This document shows, piece by piece, positions 33,687-42,026 of a stretch of DNA of 64,000 bases. The notes under the pieces are model-generated. The model was not told where the DNA came from. It did no database searches and saw nothing but the letters and a program-made list of their open reading frames with translations. Within the stretch, counting starts at the first letter, position 1. Every line of letters begins with the position of its first letter. The translations under genes were made by a program, and so were the position numbers. Source of the DNA: Palsa-295 sp963781105 (GTDB taxonomy: Bacteria; Acidobacteriota; Terriglobia; Acidiferrales; UBA7541); the NCBI GenBank assembly GCA_963781105.1, contig CAWAED010000001.1, forward strand, positions 62,001-126,000, read 5' to 3'.

Positions 33687-36161
33687 ATGGACTCATTCCT
33701 CAGGGACCTACGATTCGCGTGGCGAATGCTCGTCAAAAGTCCCGGCTTCACGCTAGTCGCAATCCTCACGCTAGCCCTCGGCATCGGCGCCAACGTCGCC
33801 ACCTTCAGCATCGTCTACGCCGTCCTGCTCCGCCCGCTGCCGTTCCCGCACCAGGAACAACTCGTGCGCGTCTTCGACGATCTCCGTGGCTCCAACGTCC
33901 CGAACGTCGGCATGTCCGTGCCTGAGCTGTGGGATTTCCAGCAACGCTCCGGCGTCTTCGACCAAATCTCCGTAGTCTGGCCCATCAGCGCCGATCTCAC
34001 CGGCGGCGACCGTCCCGAGCGCATCGAAGCTCTCGCCACCAGCCCGAATTATTTCACCCTGCTAGGAGTCCAACCGCGCATCGGCCGCGTTTATACCGAT
34101 CAGGACGCAGTCCCCGGTTTCATTGACGGCGTAATCCTGAGCGACGGCTTCTGGCGCCGCCAATTTGGCGCCGATCCGCATATCCTCGGCAAAAAAGTTC
34201 GCCTCGATAACGATCCTTACACCGTCCTCGGCGTAATGCCTCCGAATTTCCGCCATCCCGGACGAACGCTGCAGACCGATGTGGACGCCTGGATCGCCGC
34301 AGGCTACGACGCGAATCCGTTCCCGCATCCCGCACAGCGCGGCCTCCGGATGTTTCCAGGCGCGATCGGGCGCCTGAAATCGGGACTCACCGTCGGGGAA
34401 GCCCAAGCGAAGCTCGAAACCTATTCTGCGCAACTCGCCGCGCAATATCCCACCGACTATCCTCCGGCTGTGCGCTGGACTCCCCGCCTGGTGTCGGTCC
34501 AGGAGGATTTGGTTGGCAAAGTTCGCACCGAGCTTTTCATTCTCTTCGGTGCGGTGGGCTGTGTACTTTTGATCGGCTGCGTCAATCTTGCGAACTTGCT
34601 TCTCTCGCGTTCCGCCAGCCGCCAACGCGAAATCGCCATTCGCTTAGCTCTCGGTGCCGGACGCCGTCGGCTGATGCTTCAAATGCTCACGGAAAGCCTG
34701 TTCCTCGCGATCGTCGCGGGAATAGTCGCGCTCCTCACCGTGGTGGGGATGAAATCCTCGCTCCTGCAACTCGCTCCGGCGAATATTCCGCGCCTCAGCG
34801 AGGTCAACGTCGGCGCCGGCGTCCTTCTTTTCGCATTCTTCCTTTCCATCGCCACCGGAATACTGTTCGGCCTCGCTCCTGCGCTGCAAGCTTCCAGCGT
34901 CAGTCAGGTCTCGAGTCTCCGCGAAGGCAGCCGCGGTTCAGGCTCCAGCCGCAGTCATACGCGCATTTCGCGCATTCTGGTCATCTCCGAAATCGCGCTC
35001 TCTCTTATTCTGTTGGTTGGCGCGGGCTTGCTGCTTCGCAGTTTCTGGCGCGTCTTGCAAGTTCAACCCGGCTTCAATCCGCACGGAGTGCTCACGGCGC
35101 AAATCTGGATGCCTGTCCCCAACGATCCCAGCACGGACCGCTATCGTCCGGCGGAAAAACGCGCCGCATTCCTTCGCGAAGTCGTCCGGCGCGTCCACAC
35201 CATCCCCGGAGTCGAAGACGTCGCCATCGGTGGAGGGAACAGTCTGCCGCTCGACGCCGCCCGCAATAGCTTCCCCTTCACAATCGAAGGCCGCCCGGCG
35301 GAGTCGGAGCGCCAGCCCGTCGCCGAATTTGCCGGTGTAAGTCCCACCTACTTCGACATCCTCCGCACGCCGCTCATCACAGGCCGTGTTTTTACCGAAT
35401 CCGACGACACCAATTCCCAACGTGTCGCCGTGATTGACCAAACCCTCGCCAATCGCTACTGGCCCGGCCAAAGCCCACTCGGCCAGCACATTCAGTTCAC
35501 CCAGTTCAATCCGCAGAATCCCTGGATGACGATTGTCGGCGTTGTCGGCGACGTGAAGTCCGACGGCTTCGACGCTCCCACCGCTCCGCACGTTTATATT
35601 TCCGTTTATCAGTTTCCGCCGTACGCCTCGGTCGTTTTCCTGCGCACCAACGGAAACCCCGGGTCCTTAGGCGATCAAATCCGCGCGGACGTTCAGTCCA
35701 TTGATTCGAATCTTCCTCTGTTCAGTGTGCGCACCATGGACGAAGTCATCGCCCGCTCCATGGCCGAGCGCCGCTTCGCTCTGGAAATTCTCAGCGTCTT
35801 CGCCTGCGTCGCGCTCTTGCTCGCGGCGATCGGCATCTACGGAGTCATGTCCTACACGTTCAGCCGCCGCATCCACGAAATCGGCATCCGCGTTGCGCTA
35901 GGCGCACAACGAGCCGACATTCTCCGCATGGTCCTCGGCGAAGGCATGCAGCTAGTCGCATTCGGACTACTCGCAGGACTAATCGGTGCAACCATCCTCA
36001 CGCGCTTCCTGCGCACGCTGCTCTTCGACATAACCTCCACGGACCCGCTTGTGTTTGCGTCGATTGCAACCCTGCTCGCAGCAGTAGCTCTGTTCGCCTG
36101 CTACATCCCAGCCCGCAGAGCCACGCACGTAGATCCATTAGTCGCGCTCCGCGAAGAATAA
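33687..36161 (+). CDS. ADOP-type MacB/FtsX ABC permease
   Basis: The 824-residue permease has the duplicated MacB_PCD-FtsX-MacB_PCD-FtsX layout of the acidobacterial duplicated orphan permease (ADOP) family. It opens FLRDLRFAWRMLVKSPGFTLVAILTLALGIGANVATFSIVYAVLLRPLP. A first FtsX block (about 270-410) contains NLLLSRSASRQREIAIRLALGAGRRRL; the second periplasmic domain starts after about 480; the final FtsX block (about 700-820) contains SYTFSRRIHEIGIRVALGAQRADILRMVL and ends PARRATHVDPLVALREE. No ATPase gene is adjacent, as is normal for orphans. AGGAGG lies 6 nt before the ATG at 33687. Confidence 0.95.
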   Translation: MDSFLRDLRFAWRMLVKSPGFTLVAILTLALGIGANVATFSIVYAVLLRPLPFPHQEQLVRVFDDLRGSNVPNVGMSVPELWDFQQRSGVFDQISVVWPISADLTGGDRPERIEALATSPNYFTLLGVQPRIGRVYTDQDAVPGFIDGVILSDGFWRRQFGADPHILGKKVRLDNDPYTVLGVMPPNFRHPGRTLQTDVDAWIAAGYDANPFPHPAQRGLRMFPGAIGRLKSGLTVGEAQAKLETYSAQLAAQYPTDYPPAVRWTPRLVSVQEDLVGKVRTELFILFGAVGCVLLIGCVNLANLLLSRSASRQREIAIRLALGAGRRRLMLQMLTESLFLAIVAGIVALLTVVGMKSSLLQLAPANIPRLSEVNVGAGVLLFAFFLSIATGILFGLAPALQASSVSQVSSLREGSRGSGSSRSHTRISRILVISEIALSLILLVGAGLLLRSFWRVLQVQPGFNPHGVLTAQIWMPVPNDPSTDRYRPAEKRAAFLREVVRRVHTIPGVEDVAIGGGNSLPLDAARNSFPFTIEGRPAESERQPVAEFAGVSPTYFDILRTPLITGRVFTESDDTNSQRVAVIDQTLANRYWPGQSPLGQHIQFTQFNPQNPWMTIVGVVGDVKSDGFDAPTAPHVYISVYQFPPYASVVFLRTNGNPGSLGDQIRADVQSIDSNLPLFSVRTMDEVIARSMAERRFALEILSVFACVALLLAAIGIYGVMSYTFSRRIHEIGIRVALGAQRADILRMVLGEGMQLVAFGLLAGLIGATILTRFLRTLLFDITSTDPLVFASIATLLAAVALFACYIPARRATHVDPLVALREE

Positions 36162-36179
36162 CCAGAGACCGATCGAAAG

Positions 36180-36290
36180 CGCGGTCTCTCCGTGTCCTCA
36201 AAGTCTTTCTCTGTGAACTCTGTGTTAGATCTTTGCAGTAAGTTTTCTCTGCGCCCTCTGCGTCTCTGCGGTATTTCTTGCCTTCTGCTT
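36180..36290. repeat. R4 CTCTGTG/CTCTGCG repeat, long copy
   Basis: This is the longest R4 copy: TCTCTCCGTGTCCTCAAAG, TCTCTGTGAACTCTGTG, TTAGATCTTTGCAG and TCTCTGCGCCCTCTGCG in tandem. It follows the permease gene. Confidence 0.75.
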
Positions 36291-36416
36291 GTGTCGGTCA
36301 GCCATCCAAATTGGACATCCCCGCCCGGCACACCACCCGCACGTCCAATTGACACCACCGCGCCCCTGCTCTAGTCTGGTTTCGCACGCATATCCACGAC
36401 GAAACCGGAGCATCGG

Positions 36417-37370
36417 ATGCCCATCCCAAAGACCGAAAAGATCTGGCACAACGGCAAATTTATCCAGTGGGACGACGCCAAACTTCACGTCCTCTCCCAC
36501 GTCGTCAGCTACGGCTCCGCCGTCTTCGAAGGCATTCGCTGCTACGACACTGCGCAAGGTCCGGCCATCTTCCGCCTGAAGGACCACATGCAGCGCCTCC
36601 TGAATTCCGCCTACATCTATCGCATGGAAGTTCCCTTCAACCTCGAAGAACTCAGCGAAGCCAATCTCGAGCTACTCCGCGTAAATAAAATCGGCGCGTG
36701 TTACATCCGCCCGGTAGTCCTGCGCGGCTACGGTGAAGCAGGCGTCGACCCGCAAGGCTGCCCTATCGAGGTTTATCTAGCCTGCTATCCCTGGGGAAAA
36801 TATCTTGGTGAAGAAGGCCTGCGCGCCGGTGTGGACGTCTGCGTCAGCTCCTGGAATCGTCCCGCGCCCAACACCCTGCCGCAAATGGCCAAGGCTGCCG
36901 CAAATTACATGAATTCCCAGCTCATCCGCATGGAAGCCCGCGCCAATGGCTACGTCGAAGGCATCGCGCTCGATACCAACGGCTACGTCAGCGAAGGTTC
37001 CGGCGAAAATGTTTTCCTGGTGATGGACGGCACCGTCGTCACCCCGCCGCTTTCGAATTCCGCATTGCCCGGCATCACCCGCCACTCGGTAATCACCATC
37101 TGCCGCGACCTCAACATCCCGGTAGTCGAGCAAATCATTCCGCGCGAAATGCTCTACATCGCCAACGAAATTTTCTTCTGCGGCACCGCCGTCGAAATCA
37201 CGCCGATCCGCTCTGTTGACCGCGTGAAAATCGGCATAGGCTCCCGCGGCCCGGTTACCAAGCGCATCCAGGACGAATTCTTCGCCCTAGCCGAAGGCAA
37301 AAAGCCCGACCGCCACAACTGGCTCTCCCCCGTAGGCGTAGCGTCGAATGCAACCGTAGTCACACGATAA
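36417..37370 (+). CDS. ilvE: Branched-chain amino acid aminotransferase
   Basis: Fold-type IV PLP aminotransferase of 317 residues, performing the last step of Val, Ile and Leu synthesis. Family motifs: IWHNGKFIQWDDAKLHVLSHVVSYGSAVFEGIRCY (about 9-42), IYRMEVPFNLEEL, YIRPVVLRGYG, the PLP lysine in QMAKAAANYMNSQL (about 159), EGIALDTNGYVSEGSGENVFLV, and FFCGTAVEITPI. CGGAG lies about 6 nt upstream of the ATG. No other ilv or leu genes are adjacent. Confidence 0.95.
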   Translation: MPIPKTEKIWHNGKFIQWDDAKLHVLSHVVSYGSAVFEGIRCYDTAQGPAIFRLKDHMQRLLNSAYIYRMEVPFNLEELSEANLELLRVNKIGACYIRPVVLRGYGEAGVDPQGCPIEVYLACYPWGKYLGEEGLRAGVDVCVSSWNRPAPNTLPQMAKAAANYMNSQLIRMEARANGYVEGIALDTNGYVSEGSGENVFLVMDGTVVTPPLSNSALPGITRHSVITICRDLNIPVVEQIIPREMLYIANEIFFCGTAVEITPIRSVDRVKIGIGSRGPVTKRIQDEFFALAEGKKPDRHNWLSPVGVASNATVVTR

Positions 37371-37404
37371 GCAAGAAGTAAGGTCCTCCGAGCCCCATAT
37401 GGAG

Positions 37405-37450
37405 TGCGGCGGCGCGCCGCCGCTTTCTCTTCGGCGAGGCGCGCCTCGCC
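37405..37450. repeat. Two back-to-back GC palindromes
   Basis: GGCGGCGCGCCGCC (37407-37420) and GCGAGGCGCGCCTCGC (37434-37449), separated by CTTTCTCTTC-like sequence. They sit between ilvE and the aquaporin gene and belong to the same intergenic palindrome cloud. Confidence 0.7.
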
Positions 37451-37452
37451 GC

Positions 37453-37483
37453 GCAGTTGCAGTTGCAGTTGCAGTTGCAGTTG
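37453..37483. repeat. (GCAGTT)5 hexanucleotide tandem repeat
   Basis: Five perfect copies of GCAGTT plus one base. Intergenic; the only short tandem repeat of this size seen in the window. Confidence 0.9.
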
Positions 37484-37505
37484 ACGTCGCCGTTGCCCCT
37501 GACTT

Positions 37506-37530
37506 TGTAGCGACCACCTTCAGGTGGGCG
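37506..37530. repeat. R1 palindrome
   Basis: TGTAGCGACCACC-TTCA-GGTGGGCGC; the stem sequence differs from other copies but the TTCA centre and TGTAGCG head are kept. Confidence 0.7.
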
Positions 37531-37637
37531 CATTTGCCCTGCTGTTGCCGCTATATCGGCCGCGTTAACCATCAACTTTCAACTGTTAACTTTCAACTCT
37601 CTCCGCTAAAATCGCGCCCGGTTCAAACGGAGCACGC

Positions 37638-38348
37638 GTGTACAGCCTCACCCAAAAATTGCTAGCCGAATTCTTCGGCACTTTCGCCGTAATCTTCTTC
37701 GCCGCCGGAGTAATCTGCGCCGACCAATACCTCCGCGCCACCGGACAAGGCAGTGTCACCCTCCTCGGCCTCGCCCTCGCCTACGGCCTCGCCGTCGCCG
37801 TCATGGTCACCGCCATCGGACACATTTCCGGTGGCCACCTCAATCCCGCCGTCACCATCGGCTTCTGGGTCACTCGCCGCCTCGGCACCATACAATCCCT
37901 CCTTTACGCCGTCGCGCAACTTCTCGGCGCCATCGCCGCCGCCTACCTTCTCGCCATCATCATCCCGGACTCCAACTGGCGCCCCGAAGCTCTCGGCGCC
38001 ATCAATCCGGCACTCTCTTCCGATTTCACCCGCCTGCACGCGATGCTACTCGAAGGCGTCATGACGTTTTTCCTAGTCTTCGTTTTCTTCGCCACTGCAG
38101 TAGACGTCAAAGGCGCCTTCAACAAAATAGCTGGTCTCGCGATCGGCCTGGCCGTCACCGCCGACGTTCTGTTAGGCCTCCCCTTCACCGGCGCGGCCCT
38201 AAACCCAGCCCGCGCTTTCGGCCCCGCCCTAATCACCCGCAATCACTGGACGAATCACGGTGTCTTCTGGGTCGGCCCGCTACTAGGCGGCGTCCTAGCA
38301 GCCGTAATCTACGACCGCATCTTCCTCCGCGACCAACCCCCACTCTGA
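37638..38348 (+). CDS. MIP-family aquaporin
   Basis: The 236-residue six-TM channel has both NPA boxes: GHISGGHLNPAVTIGFWVTRR (about 55-75) and FTGAALNPARAFGPAL (about 184-199). The LLAEFFGTFAVIFFAAG start and the short loops favour a water channel over a glycerol facilitator. The start is GTG at 37638 with CGGAG 6 nt upstream. Confidence 0.94.
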   Translation: MYSLTQKLLAEFFGTFAVIFFAAGVICADQYLRATGQGSVTLLGLALAYGLAVAVMVTAIGHISGGHLNPAVTIGFWVTRRLGTIQSLLYAVAQLLGAIAAAYLLAIIIPDSNWRPEALGAINPALSSDFTRLHAMLLEGVMTFFLVFVFFATAVDVKGAFNKIAGLAIGLAVTADVLLGLPFTGAALNPARAFGPALITRNHWTNHGVFWVGPLLGGVLAAVIYDRIFLRDQPPL

Positions 38349-38747
38349 GCGCGATTAAGTGGTGTCGTCATCCTGAGCGAAGCGAAGGATCTCTCTTCGC
38401 TAGAAGAAGCCCCTCGAGTGTCAGTTCGGCTACCCATCGCCCACCGCCGCGCCCATGTAACGGCCGATCTGGCGCAGCCAGACCGGGCGCGTCGGCCGCG
38501 CTCAGCCGCGGCGTTTGAAGAAAACAACCTACGCAACATCGCGATCAAGTCGACTCGCGCAAATCGCGCCGAATCTGTCCATCCCTGCCGTTATCTGTGT
38601 TAATCAGTGTTCATCTGTGGTGATTTTCCACCGAGACCTGTCCCAAAGTTCAGGTTGTCCAATTCGCACCAACTTCGCCCGCCCTCGTTGCACACTCCGT
38701 AAACCATGCTAGCTTGACTAGAAGCTCATCGAGCTCAAGGACCCTTC
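38349..38747. other. Intergenic region with R2 and R3 repeats
   Basis: This 399-bp gap holds an R2 copy (38366-38400, GTCATCCTGAGCGAAGCGAAG..) and an R3 copy (38594-38623). The pilT promoter must be in the last 120 bp. No gene or RNA is supported; a short GC-rich frame near 38418 is not convincing. Confidence 0.6.
38594..38623. repeat. R3 30-bp repeat, copy 1
   Basis: Begins TCTGTGTTAATCAGTG and ends CATCTGTGGTGA. It is identical over 30 bp to the copy at 40047-40076, so the two flank pilT. Confidence 0.9.
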
Positions 38748-39893
38748 ATGGCAATCAATGTTGACGATCTTCTGCGCCGCGCCGTCGAAAGCCGCGCCTC
38801 CGACTTGCACCTGAAAGTCGGCAACCACCCTTACCTCCGGGTGGACGGTATCCTGAATCCGCTCAATGACGTGCCGCGCATCACGCCTGAAGAAATGCTC
38901 TCTATGGCTTTCAGCATGATGACCAACCGTCAAAAGCAAAAGTTCAAAGAAACCGCCGAACTCGACATGGCCTACGGCGTCGCCGGCCTGGGCCGCTTCC
39001 GCGTCAACGTTTTCCAGCAACGCGGCAACGTCGGCATGGTCCTCCGCGTCATCCCCACAAAAATTCGCACCATCGAAGAACTCGAACTCCCGCGCATTCT
39101 CTCCACCGTTTGCGAGGAGCAGCGTGGCTTGATTCTCACCACCGGCACCACCGGTTCCGGCAAATCCACCACGCTCGCAGCCATGATTGACCGCATCAAT
39201 TCGCTGCGCTCCGAGCACATCATCACCATCGAAGACCCGATCGAATATCTGCATCGCGATAAAAAAGGGTTCATCAACCAACGCGAAGTGGAAGTGGACA
39301 CCGCGTCCTTCTCCACCGCGTTGCGCGCTGCACTTCGCCAGGACCCGGACGTGGTCCTTGTCGGCGAAATGCGCGACCTCGAAACCATCTCCACCGCGAT
39401 TCTGGCCGCCGAGACGGGCCACCTCGTGCTCTCCACCTTGCACACTCTCGACGCTACCGAAACCATTCAGCGCATCATCGCCGTCTTTCCGCCGCCCGAG
39501 CAGAAACAGATCCGTCTGCAGCTCGCAGGCACGCTGAAAGCAGTAGTCAGCCAGCGCCTCGTGCGCAAAGCCGATGGCTCCGGCCGCGTCCCGGCCGTCG
39601 AAGTCATGATCTCCACCGGCTACATCCGCGATTGCATCATCAACCCCGATAAGACGCGCATGATTCGCGACGCCATCGCCGCAGGCACCAGCCAGTACGG
39701 CATGCAAACGTTCGATCAATCGCTCTTCGAGCTCTATTCCCGCAACCTAATCACCTTCGAGGAAGCCATCCTGCGCGCCAGCAACCCGGACGATTTCCGC
39801 CTGCGCGTCCAAGGCGTCCGCAGCTCCGCCGACTCCGCCCGCGAAGACATGGAACGAGCCATGACAGAATTCGACCGCATAGGCGGCCGCTAG
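38748..39893 (+). CDS. pilT: Type IV pilus retraction ATPase PilT
   Basis: Secretion-type ATPase of 381 residues that depolymerises type IV pili. Typical sequence: ASDLHLKVGNHPYLRVDG (N-terminal PAS-like domain), Walker A LTTGTTGSGKSTTLAAMID (about 129-147), the Asp box HIITIEDPIEYLH, the Walker B region DPDVVLVGEMRDLETISTAILAAETGHLVLSTLHT, and the AIRNLIR-like C-terminal region modified to GMQTFDQSLFELYSRNLI. AAGGA precedes the ATG. No other pil genes are within the window; recX follows. Confidence 0.95.
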   Translation: MAINVDDLLRRAVESRASDLHLKVGNHPYLRVDGILNPLNDVPRITPEEMLSMAFSMMTNRQKQKFKETAELDMAYGVAGLGRFRVNVFQQRGNVGMVLRVIPTKIRTIEELELPRILSTVCEEQRGLILTTGTTGSGKSTTLAAMIDRINSLRSEHIITIEDPIEYLHRDKKGFINQREVEVDTASFSTALRAALRQDPDVVLVGEMRDLETISTAILAAETGHLVLSTLHTLDATETIQRIIAVFPPPEQKQIRLQLAGTLKAVVSQRLVRKADGSGRVPAVEVMISTGYIRDCIINPDKTRMIRDAIAAGTSQYGMQTFDQSLFELYSRNLITFEEAILRASNPDDFRLRVQGVRSSADSAREDMERAMTEFDRIGGR

Positions 39894-39946
39894 TTCGCGC
39901 ACCACCAAGCGCAACGCAGGCAGCGCGTCTAATTACGGGACCGTAC

Positions 39947-39966
39947 GGGCACGGCATGCCGTGCCC
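39947..39966. repeat. 20-bp perfect palindrome after pilT
   Basis: GGGCACGGCA directly followed by TGCCGTGCCC, 54 bp after the pilT stop. No T tract. Confidence 0.8.
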
Positions 39967-39982
39967 GCCTTCGCTTTTCGTC

Positions 39983-40009
39983 GTCATCCTGAGCGCAGCG
40001 AAGGATCTC
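39983..40009. repeat. R2 repeat copy
   Basis: GTCATCCTGAGCGCAGCGAA followed by GGATCTC; single half of the R2 family. Confidence 0.8.
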
Positions 40010-40046
40010 AAGCGCTAACCAACGCCCGCGTTTTGTCTATTTCTCA

Positions 40047-40076
40047 TCTGTGTTAATCAGTGTTCATCTGTGGTGA
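40047..40076. repeat. R3 30-bp repeat, copy 2
   Basis: Identical over 30 bp to 38594-38623. It lies 58 bp upstream of recX. Confidence 0.9.
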
Positions 40077-40134
40077 AGTTAACTCCCTCCTCAACCTCCT
40101 TCCCTTCCTCCACCTCCTCAACTATCCTCATCCC

Positions 40135-40686
40135 ATGCGCCAGCAACCCGCCCGCCGCAAACTCGCAACCGAAACCCAGCTCTACATGTCCGCGCAACGC
40201 GCCCTAATGCGCCGCGCCCATTCCATCCACGAAATGAAACAGCACCTAGAACGCCGCGCCGAAAATAAAGAACTAGTCCCGCCAATCATCGCCCGCCTTC
40301 GCGAACTCAATTACCTAGACGACGCCAAGTACGCCCTGAACTACGCGAGCCAACACGTAAAAGTCCGCCGCCAAGGACGCTTCCGCATAGCCCGCGAACT
40401 CCGCGCCCGCGGCGTCCCCGATCGCTACATCGAAGAAGCCATCGCCAAAGTCTTCGCCGAAACCGACGAACCCGCCCTAGTCCGCGCCCGCCTCAAACGC
40501 CGCCTAGCCCTGCTCAACAAAAAATCCGGCGAAGCCAGCGCCCCGCTCGACCAAAAAAAGATCGCCTCCCTCTACCGCAACCTCCTAACCGCAGGCTTCT
40601 CCGCCGACACCATCCGCACCGAACTAAAACGCATCACAAAGAACGATCTGCCCGACGACGACCAAGCCCCACAAGACGACGCCTAG
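40135..40686 (+). CDS. recX: RecX-family regulatory protein
   Basis: The 183-residue three-helix-repeat protein belongs to the RecX family, which binds and modulates RecA filaments. Hallmarks: ALMRRAHSIHEMKQHLERRA (first repeat), VPPIIARLRELNYLDDAKYALNYASQHVKVRRQGRFRIARELRARGVPDRYIEEAIAKVF (second, with the central LNYLDDxxYA) and a third repeat LYRNLLTAGFSADTIRTELKRI. The ATG at 40135 is preferred over a non-homologous extension to 40060. recA is not in the window. Confidence 0.88.
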   Translation: MRQQPARRKLATETQLYMSAQRALMRRAHSIHEMKQHLERRAENKELVPPIIARLRELNYLDDAKYALNYASQHVKVRRQGRFRIARELRARGVPDRYIEEAIAKVFAETDEPALVRARLKRRLALLNKKSGEASAPLDQKKIASLYRNLLTAGFSADTIRTELKRITKNDLPDDDQAPQDDA

Positions 40687-40956
40687 CCGTTGTTTCCTCT
40701 GTGTTCCCGGCCGTTCCTCTGTGCGCTCCGTGTCAAATCTGTGCAGTCCGCACCTGCAAGAAACTCAACGCACAAAAGAGATTTTTCCGCGCCTCCCACG
40801 TCTAAGCCCCACAGCGGAAGTGCCGGAAACGCCAATGAAATCAGGCCCAATGCGCACCAACTCCGGACACTCGCAATCACTTTTTTCTGATTTCGGACAG
40901 TCGCGCGGCCCCCGAATCAGCGGCCCTCACACCACATCGCAAAGGAGATCGTCACC
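40687..40956. other. Intergenic region with R4 repeat
   Basis: An R4 copy (about 40690-40745; CTCTGTGTTCCCGG, CCTCTGTGCGCTCCGTGTC) occupies the first part. The remainder is featureless up to the ribosome site of the next gene. Confidence 0.55.
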
Positions 40957-41616
40957 ATGAAGAAGCTGCTGTTTTCCGCCGTAGCTATCGCGTTGATGTC
41001 CGCCGCAGCACCCAATGTCGCCCGCGCCTCCTCACAAAAATCCGACGCCGCGCCCGCCGCCGCCCAGCAATCCCAAGCCGCGACGCAGCCCACCGACACC
41101 ACTCCTCCCAGCTACGACATGAAGCCGCAATCCCTCCTCGACCTCGACGCCATGCACAAGAAGTACATTGACCTCGCCACCGCCGTCCCCCAGGACAAAT
41201 ACACCTGGCGTCCCAGCGAAGGCGCGCGTTCCTTCAGCGAAGTCTTCCTCCACGTCGCCGGCTCCAATTACTTTTTCCTGCAGTTTCTCGGCACGCCGCC
41301 CCCCGCGAACATGGACATGAAGAATTTCGATAAATCCACCACGGACAAATCTCAAATCATTGACGCCCTGAATAAATCCTTCGACAGCGCCCACGCCACC
41401 ATCGAAAAAATGACCAACGCCGACTTCAACAAAGCCCTGCCCAAGCTCGGGCCCCAGGCCAATGAAGGCGACGTCATCTACCTGATCGTCGTCGACCTCC
41501 ACGAACACCTCGGCCAGTCCATCGCCTACGCCCGCGCTAATGGCATCGTCCCGCCTTGGACCGTAGCAGCCCAAGCGGCAGCCGCAGCCAAGAAGACCGC
41601 CGACTCCAAACAATAG
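40957..41616 (+). CDS. Secreted DinB-superfamily protein
   Basis: The 219-residue product has a signal peptide (MKKLLFSAVAIALMSAAAPNVARA), then a Gln/Ala/Pro-rich linker to about residue 55. The DinB-like four-helix bundle (about 56-200) has candidate metal histidines in ARSFSEVFLHVAGSNYFFLQFLG and IYLIVVDLHEHLGQSIAYARANGIVPPW. Secreted DinB proteins are frequent in Acidobacteria; substrate unknown. AAAGGAGAT lies upstream of the ATG. Confidence 0.88.
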   Translation: MKKLLFSAVAIALMSAAAPNVARASSQKSDAAPAAAQQSQAATQPTDTTPPSYDMKPQSLLDLDAMHKKYIDLATAVPQDKYTWRPSEGARSFSEVFLHVAGSNYFFLQFLGTPPPANMDMKNFDKSTTDKSQIIDALNKSFDSAHATIEKMTNADFNKALPKLGPQANEGDVIYLIVVDLHEHLGQSIAYARANGIVPPWTVAAQAAAAAKKTADSKQ

Positions 41617-41632
41617 CCGAAGCTCATCCGTA

Positions 41633-41655
41633 GGGGCGGGTCTCAGACCCGCCCC
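41633..41655. repeat. GGGGCGGGT-CTCAG-ACCCGCCCC hairpin
   Basis: Perfect 9-bp arms with a CTCAG loop, 16 bp after the secreted DinB gene. Relative of 20063-20083. Confidence 0.8.
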
Positions 41656-42014
41656 GCGATATGCGGAGCAATCATCGCGGTGCCGCGGGAGCAGTAAAAG
41701 GTTTTCTCCGCGAACTCTGCATCTCTGCGGTGAATCCCGCCCGTCGCGCGACATCTCCGCGCCCTCCGCGTTCCCTCCGTGACCTTTGTGTCAAATCTTT
41801 TCACTTCATTGCACTGTCGCTTAGTTGAACATCTCGAAAAGAAACATACACGGCTATAGTAATCAGAAAGTAAATGTGATAAAATGCGTCGGGGCGCTTT
41901 TCCCTGCCCCCAAGGACGCGACATGCGCAGCGCAGCACGGGCGAAACGCGGAACACACGGGCCAAGCCGGAAAAGTGTCGCCCGAACACTGCGTCTGCGC
42001 TGCTCTAGCCACTC
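41656..42014. other. Intergenic region left of the IS element
   Basis: Contains R4 words (CTCTGCATCTCTGCGGTGAA, CTCCGCGTTCCCTCCGTGACC) at about 41700-41795, then an AT-rich segment (41815-41885) and a GC-rich segment. A 62-codon minus-strand frame (41801-41989) lacks any support. Nothing else was recognised. Confidence 0.5.
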
Positions 42015-42026
42015 GTCACTAACCAC
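42015..42026. repeat. Left direct repeat flanking the IS element
   Basis: GTCACTAACCAC, repeated exactly at 43344-43355. The length suits a target-site duplication of the IS4 family. Confidence 0.75.

Noticed and set aside
37405..37530. Cluster of palindromes and a short tandem repeat considered as a CRISPR array
   Set aside because: There is no constant repeat-spacer periodicity and no cas gene; the units are unrelated palindromes plus a hexamer run.
39947..39966. Perfect 20-bp palindrome after pilT as an intrinsic terminator
   Set aside because: No T tract follows on either strand; better regarded as part of the dispersed palindrome set.
41801..41989. A 62-codon frame left of the IS element
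   Set aside because: No homology or ribosome site; lies over repeat-derived and AT-rich DNA.
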